A DNA stretch of 64,000 bases from Sanderia malayensis (Eukaryota > Cnidaria > Scyphozoa > Semaeostomeae > Pelagiidae). Made by a program: the position numbers and the translations under genes. Each line of letters starts with the position of its first letter. Position 1 is the stretch's first letter. Below the pieces are notes generated by a model. The model saw nothing but the letters and a program-made list of their open reading frames with translations, did not search any database and had not been told where the DNA came from. Positions 41,491 through 53,700 of the stretch are shown here, in pieces. The stretch spans positions 328,290 to 392,289 of the forward strand of contig RQOL01000871.1 in NCBI GenBank assembly GCA_013076295.1, written 5' to 3'.

Positions 41491-42012
41491 TAACTAAAAC
41501 TCACAGCACTTGTTCTTGAGCAAAGTTTCTTCTGGTGTTTCGGTTTTCCACAGTTCTTCGTAGCTCGGCTCTTCAGTTAACTCGACAATGAAACGCAGGC
41601 ATTTCTCTCTGGTCAGCATTATTGTAAATTCGAATAATTACAACCGACGATTACTCGTGACGCGGTCACTCAAGAAACAGTTCAAAATTATTAAAGATTA
41701 CAATTGAAAGTAAAATTTCAGCATTAAAGTTAGAAATTAAAGTTAAGAAGAGGAATGATGAAGATACAACTAATTTTAACACTTAAATACCTACCAAATA
41801 AAGATCAATGTTGACAGTAAAAAAATGTAACAAATGAAAATAAATCGGTCAACTAAGCACATGAGAAATTACATAAATATGAAATTAAAGTTTAACTAAA
41901 AATGATCACGAAATATAGGTTTAAAAATTCAAAGTTCATTTAATGATTAAAAATTAAAAATAATTACTAAATGCAATCCAGTGAATTCAGTTCAATGCTT
42001 AAACCTATCAAG

Positions 42013-42379
42013 TGTTGTAATTTTGTAGTTGATTGTCAGTAAAAACCTTTGTGATGCATAAATTTAATATTAGGGGTGTGTTTTAGGAGATTAACAATGT
42101 CAACACTAAGAACAATAGTCAATTTTTAAATAAGACAAGTAGAAATAAGTTAGAAGTAGAGTCATCGAACATCGCACGAGAGGGTTCATTCGCATATCCG
42201 CATAATTCGCACTTTTTCGCTCACTCGATTTAAGTAGTTTTAAAGAATCTTTAGTTTTAATTGTTGTTTATCAAAGACATGATTGTTCATAGATTATTCT
42301 GCAATTTCTCAACGGAACCAATCAATTAGGGATGGTTTACATTTGCGTAAACCATCATATCCTAACACAAAATACTTCA
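42013..42379 (+). repeat. BEL 5' LTR
   Basis: 367 bp, TGTTGTAATT...AAATACTTCA, with the usual TG...CA ends. Matches 47807-48173. Confidence 0.95.
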
Positions 42380-42398
42380 TGGTGCCGTGACCCGGGAA
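42380..42398 (+). promoter_or_regulatory. Primer-binding site of the BEL element
   Basis: TGGTGCCGTGACCCGGGAA immediately after the LTR; a tRNA 3' end (CCA complement TGG) is expected here. The tRNA was not determined. Confidence 0.7.
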
Positions 42399-42415
42399 TG
42401 TAAAGTTGAAAAATT

Positions 42416-43258
42416 ATGGCAGAACTTACAAAAAAGATTCGCGCAAGAAATGGACACAAACTTGTTGTTAAAAACACAATTGCTAAAGTATATAGTCTTC
42501 TACCGCCAGCTGGTCGAGTAGCAGACATCGAAGTTCAAACGAAATTAGAATCCTACAAAAACACACTAGAAAGAAAAAGGAAGGACATTGAAACACTCGA
42601 TGCCGACATTATAAACGCTTTAGAAAAAGATGATGATATCGAAAAAGACATACTAGATCGCGAAGAATTTGAAGAAGAAGTATCAGAAACGATTTGTCGC
42701 ATTCAAAATATATTAAAAGCTCGAACAGAATCGCCGCATCGCATCAACTGGGAAAGTCAATCACGGAAGGAAGCACAAGTCAAACTTCCCAAGCTGAATA
42801 TGTTAACGTTTAATGGCGACCCGACGCAATGGATCTCGTTTTCTGAAAGCTTCAAATCAAGCATTGACGGAAATCAAAACTTAGCAAAAGTGGAAAAAAT
42901 GAAGTATTTACAAGGTCTGCTATCTGGTCCTGCCGCAGAAACTATCAAAGGACTATCGCTTTCAGAAGAAAACTACGACGAAGCTTTTGAGCTGCTAAAA
43001 AGACGATTCGGAAATAAACAGATTATAATTTCGAAACACATTGAAAACATAATGGAAATGCCAAAGGTAACTTCATTGTTCGAACTGAAAAAATTACGCT
43101 TACTTTTTGATAAAACAGAAACAGCAGTAAGAAGCTTAAGAAGTATTGGAATTCCAATAGAAAGTTATGGTACAGTTCTTTCTCCAGTTATCATGTCAAA
43201 GATTCCGAACGAGCTACGCTTAATTATCAGTCGAAAAACCTCTGATGTATGGAATTAG
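42416..43258 (+). CDS. BEL gag-like protein (DUF1759 region)
   Basis: 280 codons from MAELTKKIRARNGHK. An N-terminal coiled coil (KLESYKNTLERKRKDIETLD) is followed by the DUF1759 pattern: KLPKLNMLTFNGDPTQWISF, KMKYLQGLLSGPAAETIKGL and FELLKRRFGNK. It ends by a frame break at a short G run near 43249-43253, after which the continuation is in the next frame. It should form the particle. Confidence 0.9.
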   Translation: MAELTKKIRARNGHKLVVKNTIAKVYSLLPPAGRVADIEVQTKLESYKNTLERKRKDIETLDADIINALEKDDDIEKDILDREEFEEEVSETICRIQNILKARTESPHRINWESQSRKEAQVKLPKLNMLTFNGDPTQWISFSESFKSSIDGNQNLAKVEKMKYLQGLLSGPAAETIKGLSLSEENYDEAFELLKRRFGNKQIIISKHIENIMEMPKVTSLFELKKLRLLFDKTETAVRSLRSIGIPIESYGTVLSPVIMSKIPNELRLIISRKTSDVWN

Positions 43259-44340
43259 ACGACATACTCAACTACTTTGGAGAAGAATTAACATTACGAG
43301 AACAATGTTCATTCAGTTCGATCGATAGCAATTCAGCCAGATTTTCAAGCCGTGAACAAACGTATCGAAACACTCAATCGCAGCCAACTACAAGTTCAAC
43401 GTTGATCGCAAGTAGCACGCAGTTTAACAATAACGATGAACGAAATACACCAAAATGTCTGTTTTGTGATAACCGACATTATTCTGCTAGCTGTTCAACG
43501 GTTACCGACCCCAACGTACGAAAACGGATTTTACGCGACAGAAGAAGATGCTTCATTTGCCTAAAGCCAAACCACATATCAAAGAATTGCCATTCGGGTA
43601 CAAGATGCTATCGCTGTAAAAGTCGTCATCACAGTTCAATATGTGGAGCAATGGAAGAAAGACCTCATTCTCCGTCAAGACCTTCAACCGAGCCTCAATC
43701 GAAAGAAAACACTCAACAACAACAGGAGTCGGTAACTACAAATTTATTTACCTTGCAAAATGTTAAAAGCAACGTAGTATTGTTGCAAACCGCTAAAACC
43801 ATTGCTCATCCAGTCAACAATCCACAAGATTTTAAGAACGTAAGAGTTATTTTGGATTCTTGTTCTCAACGCTCTTATATTACCACCGAATTAAGAGATA
43901 AGTTAAAGTTACCCACCATTTCTAGTCACGAAATTCTGATTAAGGAGTTCGGAAATGAAACTGGAACGTTAAATAAATGTGACTTGGTAAATTTAGCACT
44001 TAAGAGTAAAGATGGGGGCTCGATAACAATATCAGCATTTGTGGTAAAAACAATTTGCAGCCCTGTATCCTCCCAGGCAATTGACGTGGCAAAAAACATG
44101 TATTCGCATCTTAAGGGTCTGATATTGGCAGACAGTGGAAGCGGAGCAGAAGATGTTGAAATAGATGTGTTAATCGGAGCAGATTATGTATACACTGTCA
44201 TGTTGGACAAAGTAGTACGGGGGAGCACAGTAACAGCCCCGTTGCAACTGCTACACGTTTTGGTTATGTGCTCAATGGTCCTGTACAACTACCAGGAAAC
44301 TCAATTGTGTCTTCTAACATCATTTCGTCGCATGTTTTGA
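43249..44340 (+). CDS. BEL zinc knuckles and aspartic protease
   Basis: CCHC-type Cys clusters (CLFCDNRHYSASC, CFICLKPNHISKNC, CYRCKSRHHSSIC), a Gln/Ser linker, then the protease: VRVILDSCSQRSYITTEL with the catalytic Asp, in which the residue after Asp-Ser is Cys, not the common Gly. IDVLIGADYVY closes the domain. The reading frame leaves the native path at a G run near 44218-44223. Confidence 0.85.
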   Translation: MELDDILNYFGEELTLREQCSFSSIDSNSARFSSREQTYRNTQSQPTTSSTLIASSTQFNNNDERNTPKCLFCDNRHYSASCSTVTDPNVRKRILRDRRRCFICLKPNHISKNCHSGTRCYRCKSRHHSSICGAMEERPHSPSRPSTEPQSKENTQQQQESVTTNLFTLQNVKSNVVLLQTAKTIAHPVNNPQDFKNVRVILDSCSQRSYITTELRDKLKLPTISSHEILIKEFGNETGTLNKCDLVNLALKSKDGGSITISAFVVKTICSPVSSQAIDVAKNMYSHLKGLILADSGSGAEDVEIDVLIGADYVYTVMLDKVVRGSTVTAPLQLLHVLVMCSMVLYNYQETQLCLLTSFRRMF

Positions 44341-47108
44341 AAAGTTCGGTAGTTATATATAACGATGAAGTTTTATCTAATCAAGTCAAACAGTTTTGGA
44401 ACATTGAATCAGTAGGAATAAAAACAAAAGCAGAAATCCCAGAATCCTATGATGACGACATTTTGAAGGACAAGGTATCTTTCAATGGAAGTAAATATGA
44501 AGTTCGATTACCGTTTATAGACAATCACTCTATCATACCAGATAATTTCAGTTCAGCAGAACGTCGCTTAAACTCTCAATTAAAACGTTTAAAATCGCAG
44601 CCAGAAGTTTTTCATCAGTATGATACCGTTATAAAGGATCAGCTGAACTCGGGTATAATAGAAAAAGTTAACGATTCACATAAAGTAATTGCAGGAAATG
44701 TCCACTACATTCCACACCGGGAGGTAGTCAAAGAAGATAGAAAAACAACGAAACTACGTGTCGTTTACGACGCCAGCGCAAAAGTCGCAAACGAAGTCAG
44801 CTTAAATGAATGCCTGCATGCCGGACCTAACTTAACACCATTGATTTTTGACATATTATTAAGATTTCGGTTGAACAAAACAGTTTTGATGGGAGATTTG
44901 GAAAAAGCCTTTCATCAAATATCGATAAATGATGAAGATCGCGACTTTCTTAGATTTTTATGGATCGATACGACTGATACTAACGATTTCGAAACTATTA
45001 AGCTTCGATTTACGAGACTTGTATTTGGATTAACATCTTCGCCTTTCATCCTAAACGCCGTTATTCGATATCACTTGAATACGTATATTTCTGAAAATCC
45101 AGAATTTGTCCAGAACGTGTTGGATTCATTGTATGTTGACGATTATGTATCTTCGTTTCGAACGGACGAAGAATGTTTCGAGAAATATCGACAACTGAAA
45201 AAATGTTTTTCTGAAGCTGGATTCAACATGAGAAAATGGGCTTCGAATAGTAACAAGCTATTAGACCGCATAAAATCACAAGAAAGCAATTCGGTTAATG
45301 CAGTGTGTGACGATGAAACAATTAAAGTGCTGGGTATATCATGGAACTGCGAGAAGGATAACCTGATTTTCGACCTCAGCATCTTCAAGGAATCGCAAAA
45401 AGAACAAACCGTAACGAAACGTTTAGTGCTAAGTACTCTGTCTCGATTTTACGACCCTTTGGGACTGTCGTCACCAGTTATATTATCCTTGAAGCAACTG
45501 TTTCAAGAGGTTTGTAAATTGAAAATCAGTTGGGATGCGCCTTTACCCAAGGATTGTGTAGATATATGGAACAGTATCATATCATCGAATCTAAATAACT
45601 CTAATATCGTGGTAGAAAGGTCTGTCTTTGGAGACATAAAATACGATACAGTTAAATCAATTCAGTTACACGGCTTCTCAGACGCGAGTCAGGTTGCTTA
45701 TGGAGCAGCAGTATATTTAAGAATAGAAACGTTTTCTACAGTTTCAGTAAAGTTGATAGCTTCAAAAACATGCATTGCACCGATAAAGGGCATCACTATA
45801 CCTCGCTTGGAACTTATGGGAGCACTGACACTCGCAGAGTTAATTAACACCGTAATTACAGTTTTGAAACACAAGCTTACTATTGGTAAAATATATTGTT
45901 GGTCGGATTCACAAGTTACTTTGCATTGGATATTGAACGAAAACAAAGTTTTGAAGCAACAGTTTGTCAGAAATCGTGTAATACAAATAAGAGCATTGAC
46001 GCCAAATGCTACCTGGGGATATTGCCCTACATCTGATAATCCTGCTGATGTAGCTTCCAGAGGATCTACTGTCGCAAAACTTCAAACAAATCAACTCTGG
46101 TGGGAGGGCGCCCCATTCTTAAAATTGGATTTCGAATGTTGGCCAAAAGTCGATCTATTTTCGACTTCGATAATTGAAGAAGTAATTGAAAAACCTCAAT
46201 CCACTCTTGTGAATAGCAATATAACGCATTTCGCTGTAAGCAAGGTTATGGCTTGTCAAGATTTTAGCAGTATTGACAGACTGTTTCGTGTCACTGCATT
46301 GGTCTTAAAATTTATTGAAATACTTATGAAAAAAGACATGATACCGGCAGAATTATATACAAAGGCACAGGTTATTTGGTACAAAGAATTACAGACCTCC
46401 CTTATCAACAACGAAAGTTTTAATAAGTCAAAGGAAAATCTTCACATCATTCGCGATTCTCAAAATATCATACGGGTTGGAGGTCGAATCGAAAATGCTT
46501 CACTGCCTTATGAAACCAAATTCCCTATTCTACTTCCCAGAGATCATCACATAACAAAATTAATCGTCAAGAAATGCCATGCAAACGTAAAACACAACGG
46601 TCTAAAGGAGACTTTAACAGAACTAAGATCACGATATTGGATCATAAAAGGAAGACAGGTCATAAAATCAATCCTGTCAAAATGTGTTACGTGTCGTAAA
46701 ATAATGGGTAAACCTTTCGAAACGCCTACGACACCGCCATTGCCTTCATTTCGCGTATCAAGTGAAAATGCCTTTTCACAGATAGGAATAGATTTTGCTG
46801 GACCTTTATTTGTCAAAAATATATACTCATCAACAAATGAAACATTCAAAAGTTACATCGCCTTGTTTACTTGCACAAATACCAGAGCCATTCATCTCGA
46901 ATTAGTACCTGATCTTCAAGCTAACACGTTTATTCGAGCACTTCAACGATTTATCGGTCGCCGCGGCATCCCCGCCTTCGTAATATCTGATAACGGCTCA
47001 ACATTCATTGATCGCAAGGTGCAAAACTATGTAAAATCTAGATACATTGAATGGAAGTTAATGTCCCTACTGCAAGTTGGTGGGGCGGCGTGTTTGAATC
47101 TCTGGTAA
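44268..47108 (+). CDS. BEL reverse transcriptase, RNase H and integrase start
   Basis: 946 codons. RT: TKLRVVYDASAKVANE, MGDLEKAFHQI (catalytic Asp), LTSSPFILNAV, LYVDDYVSSF (YVDD). Peptidase A17-type region, then RNase H (HGFSDASQVAYGAAVYL; LELMGAL; CWSDSQVTLHWI; PADVASRG). Integrase: HANVKHNGLKETLTELRSRYW and CVTCRKI zinc site, IGIDFAGPL (first Asp) and VISDNGSTF (second Asp). The integrase is cut short by a frame break in a T run near 47053-47058, before its Glu. Confidence 0.92.
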   Translation: MLNGPVQLPGNSIVSSNIISSHVLKSSVVIYNDEVLSNQVKQFWNIESVGIKTKAEIPESYDDDILKDKVSFNGSKYEVRLPFIDNHSIIPDNFSSAERRLNSQLKRLKSQPEVFHQYDTVIKDQLNSGIIEKVNDSHKVIAGNVHYIPHREVVKEDRKTTKLRVVYDASAKVANEVSLNECLHAGPNLTPLIFDILLRFRLNKTVLMGDLEKAFHQISINDEDRDFLRFLWIDTTDTNDFETIKLRFTRLVFGLTSSPFILNAVIRYHLNTYISENPEFVQNVLDSLYVDDYVSSFRTDEECFEKYRQLKKCFSEAGFNMRKWASNSNKLLDRIKSQESNSVNAVCDDETIKVLGISWNCEKDNLIFDLSIFKESQKEQTVTKRLVLSTLSRFYDPLGLSSPVILSLKQLFQEVCKLKISWDAPLPKDCVDIWNSIISSNLNNSNIVVERSVFGDIKYDTVKSIQLHGFSDASQVAYGAAVYLRIETFSTVSVKLIASKTCIAPIKGITIPRLELMGALTLAELINTVITVLKHKLTIGKIYCWSDSQVTLHWILNENKVLKQQFVRNRVIQIRALTPNATWGYCPTSDNPADVASRGSTVAKLQTNQLWWEGAPFLKLDFECWPKVDLFSTSIIEEVIEKPQSTLVNSNITHFAVSKVMACQDFSSIDRLFRVTALVLKFIEILMKKDMIPAELYTKAQVIWYKELQTSLINNESFNKSKENLHIIRDSQNIIRVGGRIENASLPYETKFPILLPRDHHITKLIVKKCHANVKHNGLKETLTELRSRYWIIKGRQVIKSILSKCVTCRKIMGKPFETPTTPPLPSFRVSSENAFSQIGIDFAGPLFVKNIYSSTNETFKSYIALFTCTNTRAIHLELVPDLQANTFIRALQRFIGRRGIPAFVISDNGSTFIDRKVQNYVKSRYIEWKLMSLLQVGGAACLNLW

Positions 47109-47761
47109 AACTCACAAAACGATGCTTGCGTAAAACTCTTGGAAACGCAAAATTATCCTATGAAGAATTAGAAACAGTTCTAATAGAAACTGAAGGAATT
47201 TTGAACTCAAGACCGCTTACCTTTGTATATAACGATATATCACAGCCTCCGCTTACGCCTTCGTGTTTAATAGTTGGACGTCGACTACTGAATAAACCCG
47301 CAATTTCAGAACAAAATAGTGACTCGAATCATAAAACATTAGTAAAACGTTCAAGACATTTGCAGTTCTTATTATCGCAGTTTTTTAATCAATGGAAAAC
47401 GGAATATCTTACGTCACTTCGTGAACGTGCCTCGCGTGTATCATCAAAATCGTCACTTCGCGTACCGAGACTAGGTGAAATCGTGTCTATCGCTAAAGAT
47501 AAGATACCACGTCAACGATGGGCATTGGGAAAGATAACTAAAGTATTTCACGGTAAAGATAACATCATTCGCGCTGTCGAATTAAAAACATCTGATTCAG
47601 CTGGAAAATCAATAATTATAAAACGACCGATACAAAGACTATATCCTTTAGAAGTTGATGTAGAAGAGAATAAGCAAGATGAAAAGAACTCGGAGCAAGA
47701 CATGCCAATAAAATTCGTAGCTGACGAAGATGTTTCTGAACTCATATGTAACGATAAATAA
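47051..47761 (+). CDS. BEL integrase C-terminal part
   Basis: Begins with the block ASWWGGVFESLVKLTK that carries the third catalytic residue (Glu), then ETEGILNSRPLTFVY and the C-terminal DUF5641-like domain (RWALGKITKVFHGKDN, then AVELKT and RPIQRLYPLE). It ends in an acidic tail. Confidence 0.9.
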   Translation: MEVNVPTASWWGGVFESLVKLTKRCLRKTLGNAKLSYEELETVLIETEGILNSRPLTFVYNDISQPPLTPSCLIVGRRLLNKPAISEQNSDSNHKTLVKRSRHLQFLLSQFFNQWKTEYLTSLRERASRVSSKSSLRVPRLGEIVSIAKDKIPRQRWALGKITKVFHGKDNIIRAVELKTSDSAGKSIIIKRPIQRLYPLEVDVEENKQDEKNSEQDMPIKFVADEDVSELICNDK

Positions 47762-47794
47762 TCTTAATGTTCTCGCTGATTGACCTCCGTCAAT

Positions 47795-47806
47795 CAGGGG
47801 GGAGTA
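47795..47806 (+). promoter_or_regulatory. BEL polypurine tract
   Basis: CAGGGGGGAGTA directly before the 3' LTR, the expected plus-strand primer site. Confidence 0.75.
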
Positions 47807-48173
47807 TGTTGTAATTTTGTAGTTGATTGTCAGTAAAAACCTTTGTGATGCATAAATTTAATATTAGGGGTGTGTTTTAGGAGATTAACAATGTCAACAC
47901 TAAGAACAATAGTCAATTTTTAAATAAGACAAGTAGAAATAAGTTAGAAGTAGAGTCATCGAACATCGCACGAGAGGGTTCATTCGCATATCCGCATAAT
48001 TCGCACTTTTTCGCTCACTCGATTTAAGTAGTTTTAAAGAATCTTTAGTTTTAATTGTTGTTTATCAAAGACATGATTGTTCATAGATTATTCTGCAATT
48101 TCTCAACGGAACCAATCAATTAGGGATGGTTTACATTTGCGTAAACCATCATATCCTAACACAAAATACTTCA
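47807..48173 (+). repeat. BEL 3' LTR
   Basis: 367 bp, no difference from 42013-42379 seen by eye. A TCAAG duplication follows. Confidence 0.95.
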
Positions 48174-50313
48174 TCAAGTATGACGATATTTTTGTTGTTG
48201 TTGTTGTCTAATTCCACTCTTTTAAACAGAACCTTTTGCAAATGTTTTAGAAGGAACACCGGAGAAAGCAGATAAACAGCGCCTGCATAGTCCATCTTTG
48301 ATAAGACGGTGAATTTAAAGGCTTCTTTCTTTTATTGGAAGGGCGTAGGACTTTTTCTTATAAACCAATTAGATTACAGCAATGTTCTCGCTGGAACCTT
48401 TTTCAACATTCTTTAGAACTGGAATTTAGCTTAGAAAGCTGTGAAGTTATGAAAGTTGCTTTGCACTCATAACAATTGTCTTCTTTGAGTTCAAAGCAAG
48501 GTTTTTTGACTGAAAGCCAAGAACTCCACCATCAGTGTCAATTTGGTACTTTACTGTCTGTACTTGTTAAGAAGACTCTTGCAAAATGAGATTCTTAACA
48601 GTTCCACACACATCTCAACATGTGTATGCGTTATTTATATGCGTTACTTCTCATGATGTCTCCACCGCAGATAAGCACATTCTTCAATCCATTTAAGCTC
48701 TTCGCAATTGAGCATCATTGCAAAGTTCTAAAACAATGTTGTTAGATCCAGTATTGTTTGTCTGCAGCTCTCGCACAGTTTTACGCGACTGACAACGATC
48801 TTCTCCACAGGGGCTGGTGTGTCATCTGAATTACTTGTCTTGAAAAATACCAGTTACCAAGTAATTCGTGACGTTTCTCGTGTAAACGAAGACAATAAGC
48901 ATGGTAAATATCTCTGTTCGGAAGCAAAATCTTCGACTTACTGCCAACTGCTCTCCAGTGTCAAAATGCACTGTTTCTGTATCACGTTCAGTGAGTTCAA
49001 GGTCGTATCTGAATGTCATACGGCAACATGTTCGTTAAAACTGATATATTATTACATAAACTTATTTCAATAAAATCAATTTAAAGGAATAATGTGCTAC
49101 TCTGTTGGGCTCGGTGGACCAGATAAGTTTCGCCAGTCTAGACTACACTTAAATCAATACTAACAAATACGAAAGAATTGTGAATACGATATTGAAATGA
49201 ATGCCCTATATATGCTAACAGGGTATAAAATAAGAGATATGATAAAATAAAATAAGAATACACAATATGCTCTTTCTGTCATTTGTGCATTAAAAGTGCT
49301 CAATATTATAAGAGAAGCTGCAAAACAAAGAAAACAAGTTTTCACCGTCTTGGCATTGCACCATACCCAGAAACCTAAAGTGACGGTGAAACCTTGTCGT
49401 CTTTGGTCTGGCTTCTAAAATAACAAAATTAAATTACTCTCATTAAAACATCAGACATGAAAACTGTGTCAGGAAGCTACGAAATACGGGAGATGGCGCT
49501 AACCTACTTTATCTAATTAAGCAACTTATTTAGGTCATAAACGCATAAAATATTAAATTTCACTAGCTGCATCCTGTTAACAGTCACACCAATCATATAG
49601 GGACAACGGGGTCATAAGCATAACAATAATTTAAAGTAACTAAAAGATTCAAATAGTTAATAAACGCTACGAAAAGCTTCACTTCCATTTAAAAGTGAAG
49701 CATTTCGTAGTTAAATCGGATCTGTTAAAAAACAAATCCTACCAAGAAAGTTCTTGCTAAGACAAGTTTCTTAACAGCTGCATTTCCCTATTTACAAGTG
49801 TGTGCCATATACGTCATTCCTCGGAATGTCATTATTGGGCACTTCTTATGTTCATGTGCCTCTTGTACACATTTTACACATGCAAATTTTTTTAAATTTC
49901 CGGTGGAAAAAATAACAGATTTCGAAGTTGAGCCCATGTTCAGAGGCATGCAAAATGAATGCCATTTTCTTGCATGTTCGCAAAAGGTGATAAACTGTTG
50001 TCAAAACTTGGTTCTTCGTGGACTAAAGTCATAAAATGAATTGCTAAGCTCAAAACGAGGGGAGACTGAAACACGGGGGTTGCATAATGAGTCTATGTGC
50101 AAAAACATGGTGAAAAATAAAACCCTAACTAAAGAAAGTAGAGCACAGCAAGAACAGCCAAAATAGAGAGAAGTAAAAAAATGGAGAAATAAAAAGAAAA
50201 AAAGAAAACACTCTAAGAAAGAAAATGATTCTAAAATAAATGAGGAAAATATCTTTGTCAGCAACAAAAAACTTACCTTGAGCTTTCTTCATTTGCATTT
50301 CCAAATTACCTTT
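48174..50313. other. Repeat S copy B middle segment, no gene
   Basis: Matches 17730-19930. The minus-strand exon-like frame 48955-49019 is the counterpart of 18560-18625; the frame at 49798-50034 is the counterpart of 19415-19684. Confidence 0.6.
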
Positions 50314-50607
50314 TGTCACAGACCCCAATAACCGAGAGGAATAGACAAGATAAAGTTCAACCAGATTCTCAGTCTGCTACTCGAATGTATCTCTCTCTAC
50401 TGACACAATTTCACTTATTTATATAAAAGGGAAAACTAAAAATAAACATTGCGTGGAAGGAATTACATAAACTATAAAAATAACATAGGTACGTGTGCAA
50501 ACAATTTCGTAAACGTAGCAGGTTAAGTTTCCATATAAAAACATTGCGGATGATACTAAATATAGAGATTACGTAACGGGCTCGATGCTCATGAGTAAAT
50601 CGTGACA
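50314..50607 (-). repeat. Gypsy 3' LTR
   Basis: 294 bp; on the minus strand TGTCACGATT...GTCTGTGACA. A TATAAAA-like word lies near 50424. Confidence 0.95.
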
Positions 50608-50620
50608 CATCTCCCCCCTA
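50608..50620 (-). promoter_or_regulatory. Gypsy polypurine tract
   Basis: On the minus strand AGGGGGGAGATG runs straight into the LTR start TGTCACG. Confidence 0.75.
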
Positions 50621-50703
50621 AGATAATTACTATTTTACCAAATATTAATTAATCAAAAGAAATAACGATTTACGAAGCAACAAGTTAAGAACAATTCGAA
50701 CAG

Positions 50704-53700
50704 TTATTTCTTCGTATTGAACTCTTGAGACAGTTCATCAGGAACGAACTCGGAGTCTATCCATTGTGTATGTCCGTCATTAAACTCTACAAAGTATTTT
50801 GTAACGAGCCTCTGTCCAGGAATTCTAGTACGCATTTTGTCCATTACTTTTGCAATATCACTTGGGCTTCCATCGATTTCATTAGCTTTCTTGATCTGTT
50901 CCAAATTAACTCTTTTCGTTTTCTCGCGCTTTGTTCCGCCAATATTGATCTCGACATTGTTTTCTCCTACGATCTTCACAACTTCGTAGGGTCCTTTCCA
51001 TGGCTGGTGAAACTTCTTCGAGGTTCCTTTCTTTATAATGAAGTCACGAAGCCATACTTTTTCACCGACAGTAACTTTAACTCTTGGTAGGTTTTTATCG
51101 TGATGCTTTTTCTGACGTGCTTGTTCTTTCGAAACCAAGTTTTTAACAATTTCGTAAGCCAACTGGCGTTCATTCTGCATATTCTTCACTGGATCATCAG
51201 TATATAGCCTTGTAGGCGGTTTCATATCCAGTGGTGAGTTTAATTCTCTTCCAAACATGAGAAACGCTGGGGTATGTTGTGTCACTGAATGAGGCGTTGT
51301 TCTGTATGCGAATACTAACGCGTCTAGATACTGGTCCCATGTTGATGGCCTTTTCGAAGCATATATCTTAACTCCTTGAAATAGCGTGCCATTCAGATGT
51401 TCATTTAGGCCATTGGTCGAAGGTCGAAATGCACACGTATATATCTTCTTTACCCCGGTTTGCTTTGTAAGTGCTTTTATCAGTTGGGCTGTAAAATGAC
51501 TTCCTCTATCAGACAACAATTCTTCAGGGCAGCCATAGGTGTGAATGAAGTCTTGCAACTTTACAGCGACAGTTTCAGCTTCTATATTGTCCACTGAATA
51601 CACGACAGGCCAACGACTGAAATGATCCACCATTACCAGAGCATACGTATTTCCTCTGTCAGAATTTGGCAAGGGACCGACAAAATCCATAGCCACAATT
51701 TGCAATGGCCTTGATGTTACAATAGATTTCAGAGGTGTTTTTCCGGCCGGCTTTGGCGATTTGAACTTCGCACATTCTTCACAGTGCCGGATGTGTCTCT
51801 TGATGTCGCTCTTCATTTTCGGCCAAAAGTATTTCTGTTGTACTTTTCGATATGTTCTGAAGAAACCTGGATGTCCGGATAACTGATGGTCGTGCATCCG
51901 CATTAATATCTGTCCGATCTGCAGCTTTGGCACCACAAGCTGTCTTCTTGCATGGCCAGTCTTGGTCTTGCACTTTCGGTACAGCATTCCGTCATCTCCA
52001 ACGACAAAGCTTTCTTTCTCTTTCACCATCTTGTTTGCTAGATCTTTGTCAGATGGCAGCTCTCCTTCTGACAAAAAGACAATCCATTTTCCGGCGTATT
52101 CGTCCTGTTTCTGTAGCTGGATGACGTCACCAGTTGCTACCGCCAAAAGATCGTCTTGAACTGGACATCTGGAAAGAGCGTCAGCGTTTCCATGGAGCTT
52201 TCCAGGCCGATGGATGACGTCAAAATCATATCCTTGGATTTCACTGATCCATCTCGCAAAGAGGTTGTTTGGGGCGTCCATAGTCTTCAGCCATTTCAGC
52301 GGGCGATGGTCGGTAACAATGGTGAAATGTCTGCCATACAAATAAGGATAAAAGTATTTCAACGCCCAGACAATACCAAGGGCTTCTTTTTGCAATACAG
52401 CATACTTGGCTTCAGATGGCTTCAGTATTCGGCTTGCGTAAGCAATTACTGCTTCACCATCATCTGTTTCTTGAGCGAGAACTGCTCCAAGGCCGTAGTC
52501 GCAAGCATCAGTGTAGAGCTTGAACTGTAGCGAGAAGTCTGGGCATTGTAGAACAGGTGCAGAAATCAGACAGTCTTTTAGCTCTTGAAACACATCGTCA
52601 GCGTCTTTCGTCCACTGAAAGAGACGTTTCTTCTTTGTTAAATCTACCAGCGGTTTGGATCGGCTTGCATAATCGGCGATGAATCTTCTGTAATAACCCG
52701 TCAATCCAAGGAAACTTCTTACATCTGTCTTGTTCTGAGGAATCGGAAAATTCTTGACAGAGCTGACTTTGGCTGGGTCCACAGTCACTCCTTCTTCAGA
52801 GACAATGTGTCCAAGAAACTTCACCGATCGCCTAAGCCATTGACATTTCGCTGGTTTCAGAGTGAGTCCGGCTTTTTCAATTCTGTCCAAAGCTACGTCC
52901 AATCGCTTTAGATGTTCTTCCACAGTTGGAGCAAAAACGATGACGTCATCGAGGTATACGAGACAATGCGTCCAATGGAGGCCGGATAGAACCAAATCCA
53001 TAAGTCTCTGGAAAGTCGCAGGAGCATTGGCTAATCCAAAAGGCATCACATTGAACGAGTAATGGCCATTGTGTGTCGCGAATGCCGTCTTCTCTCGGTC
53101 TTCTTGCTTCATGGGGATTTGCCAGAATCCAGACTGCAAGTCAATGGTCGTAAAGACTTTTGCGTTTCCGAGAGCGTCCAGAGTCTCATCAATTCTGGGT
53201 AGAGGGTATGCGTCTTTCTTGGTCACAGCATTTAGTCGTCGGTAGTCCACGCAGAAACGATACTCCCCGTTCGGTTTTTCGATCAGTACGACTGGACTGC
53301 TCCACGGACTTGCGGATGGCTGGATGACTTCAGAAAGCAGCATCTTCTGAACTTCTTGAGCAATGATCTTCCTCTTCGTTTCCGGAACACGGTATGGCCT
53401 TTGGCGGACAGGTTGAGCTCCCTGCACATCGATAGGATGCTGTACTAGGTGAGTTGTTCCCAACTTCTCCGACTTCGGCCAAACGTGATGTCGCTCGAGA
53501 ACTCTGAGTAGCTCTGCTTGCTCGTCATCTGAAAGGTGTTCTAGCTTGAAATCTCCAATCGGCACTTCAGCGGTGTTCTGCTGTCCTTCAACCATCGTCT
53601 GAACTGAGTCGTCCACGATTGCGTCAAAGGGCTGTAGGTGCATCACTTTGGTACCAGGCTGTAACGAAACCTTGCTGCGAGTTGTGTTTACCAGCTCGAG

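Larger units (their letters stand above)
42013..48173 (+). mobile_element. Full-length BEL/Pao LTR retrotransposon
   Basis: Two 367-bp LTRs that I find identical by eye, flanked by TCAAG (42008-42012 and 48174-48178). A primer-binding-like TGG directly follows the 5' LTR and a purine tract precedes the 3' LTR. The gag-pol order is gag, zinc knuckles, protease, RT, RNase H, integrase, as in BEL/Pao. Three single-base frame breaks split the polyprotein. Confidence 0.95.
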
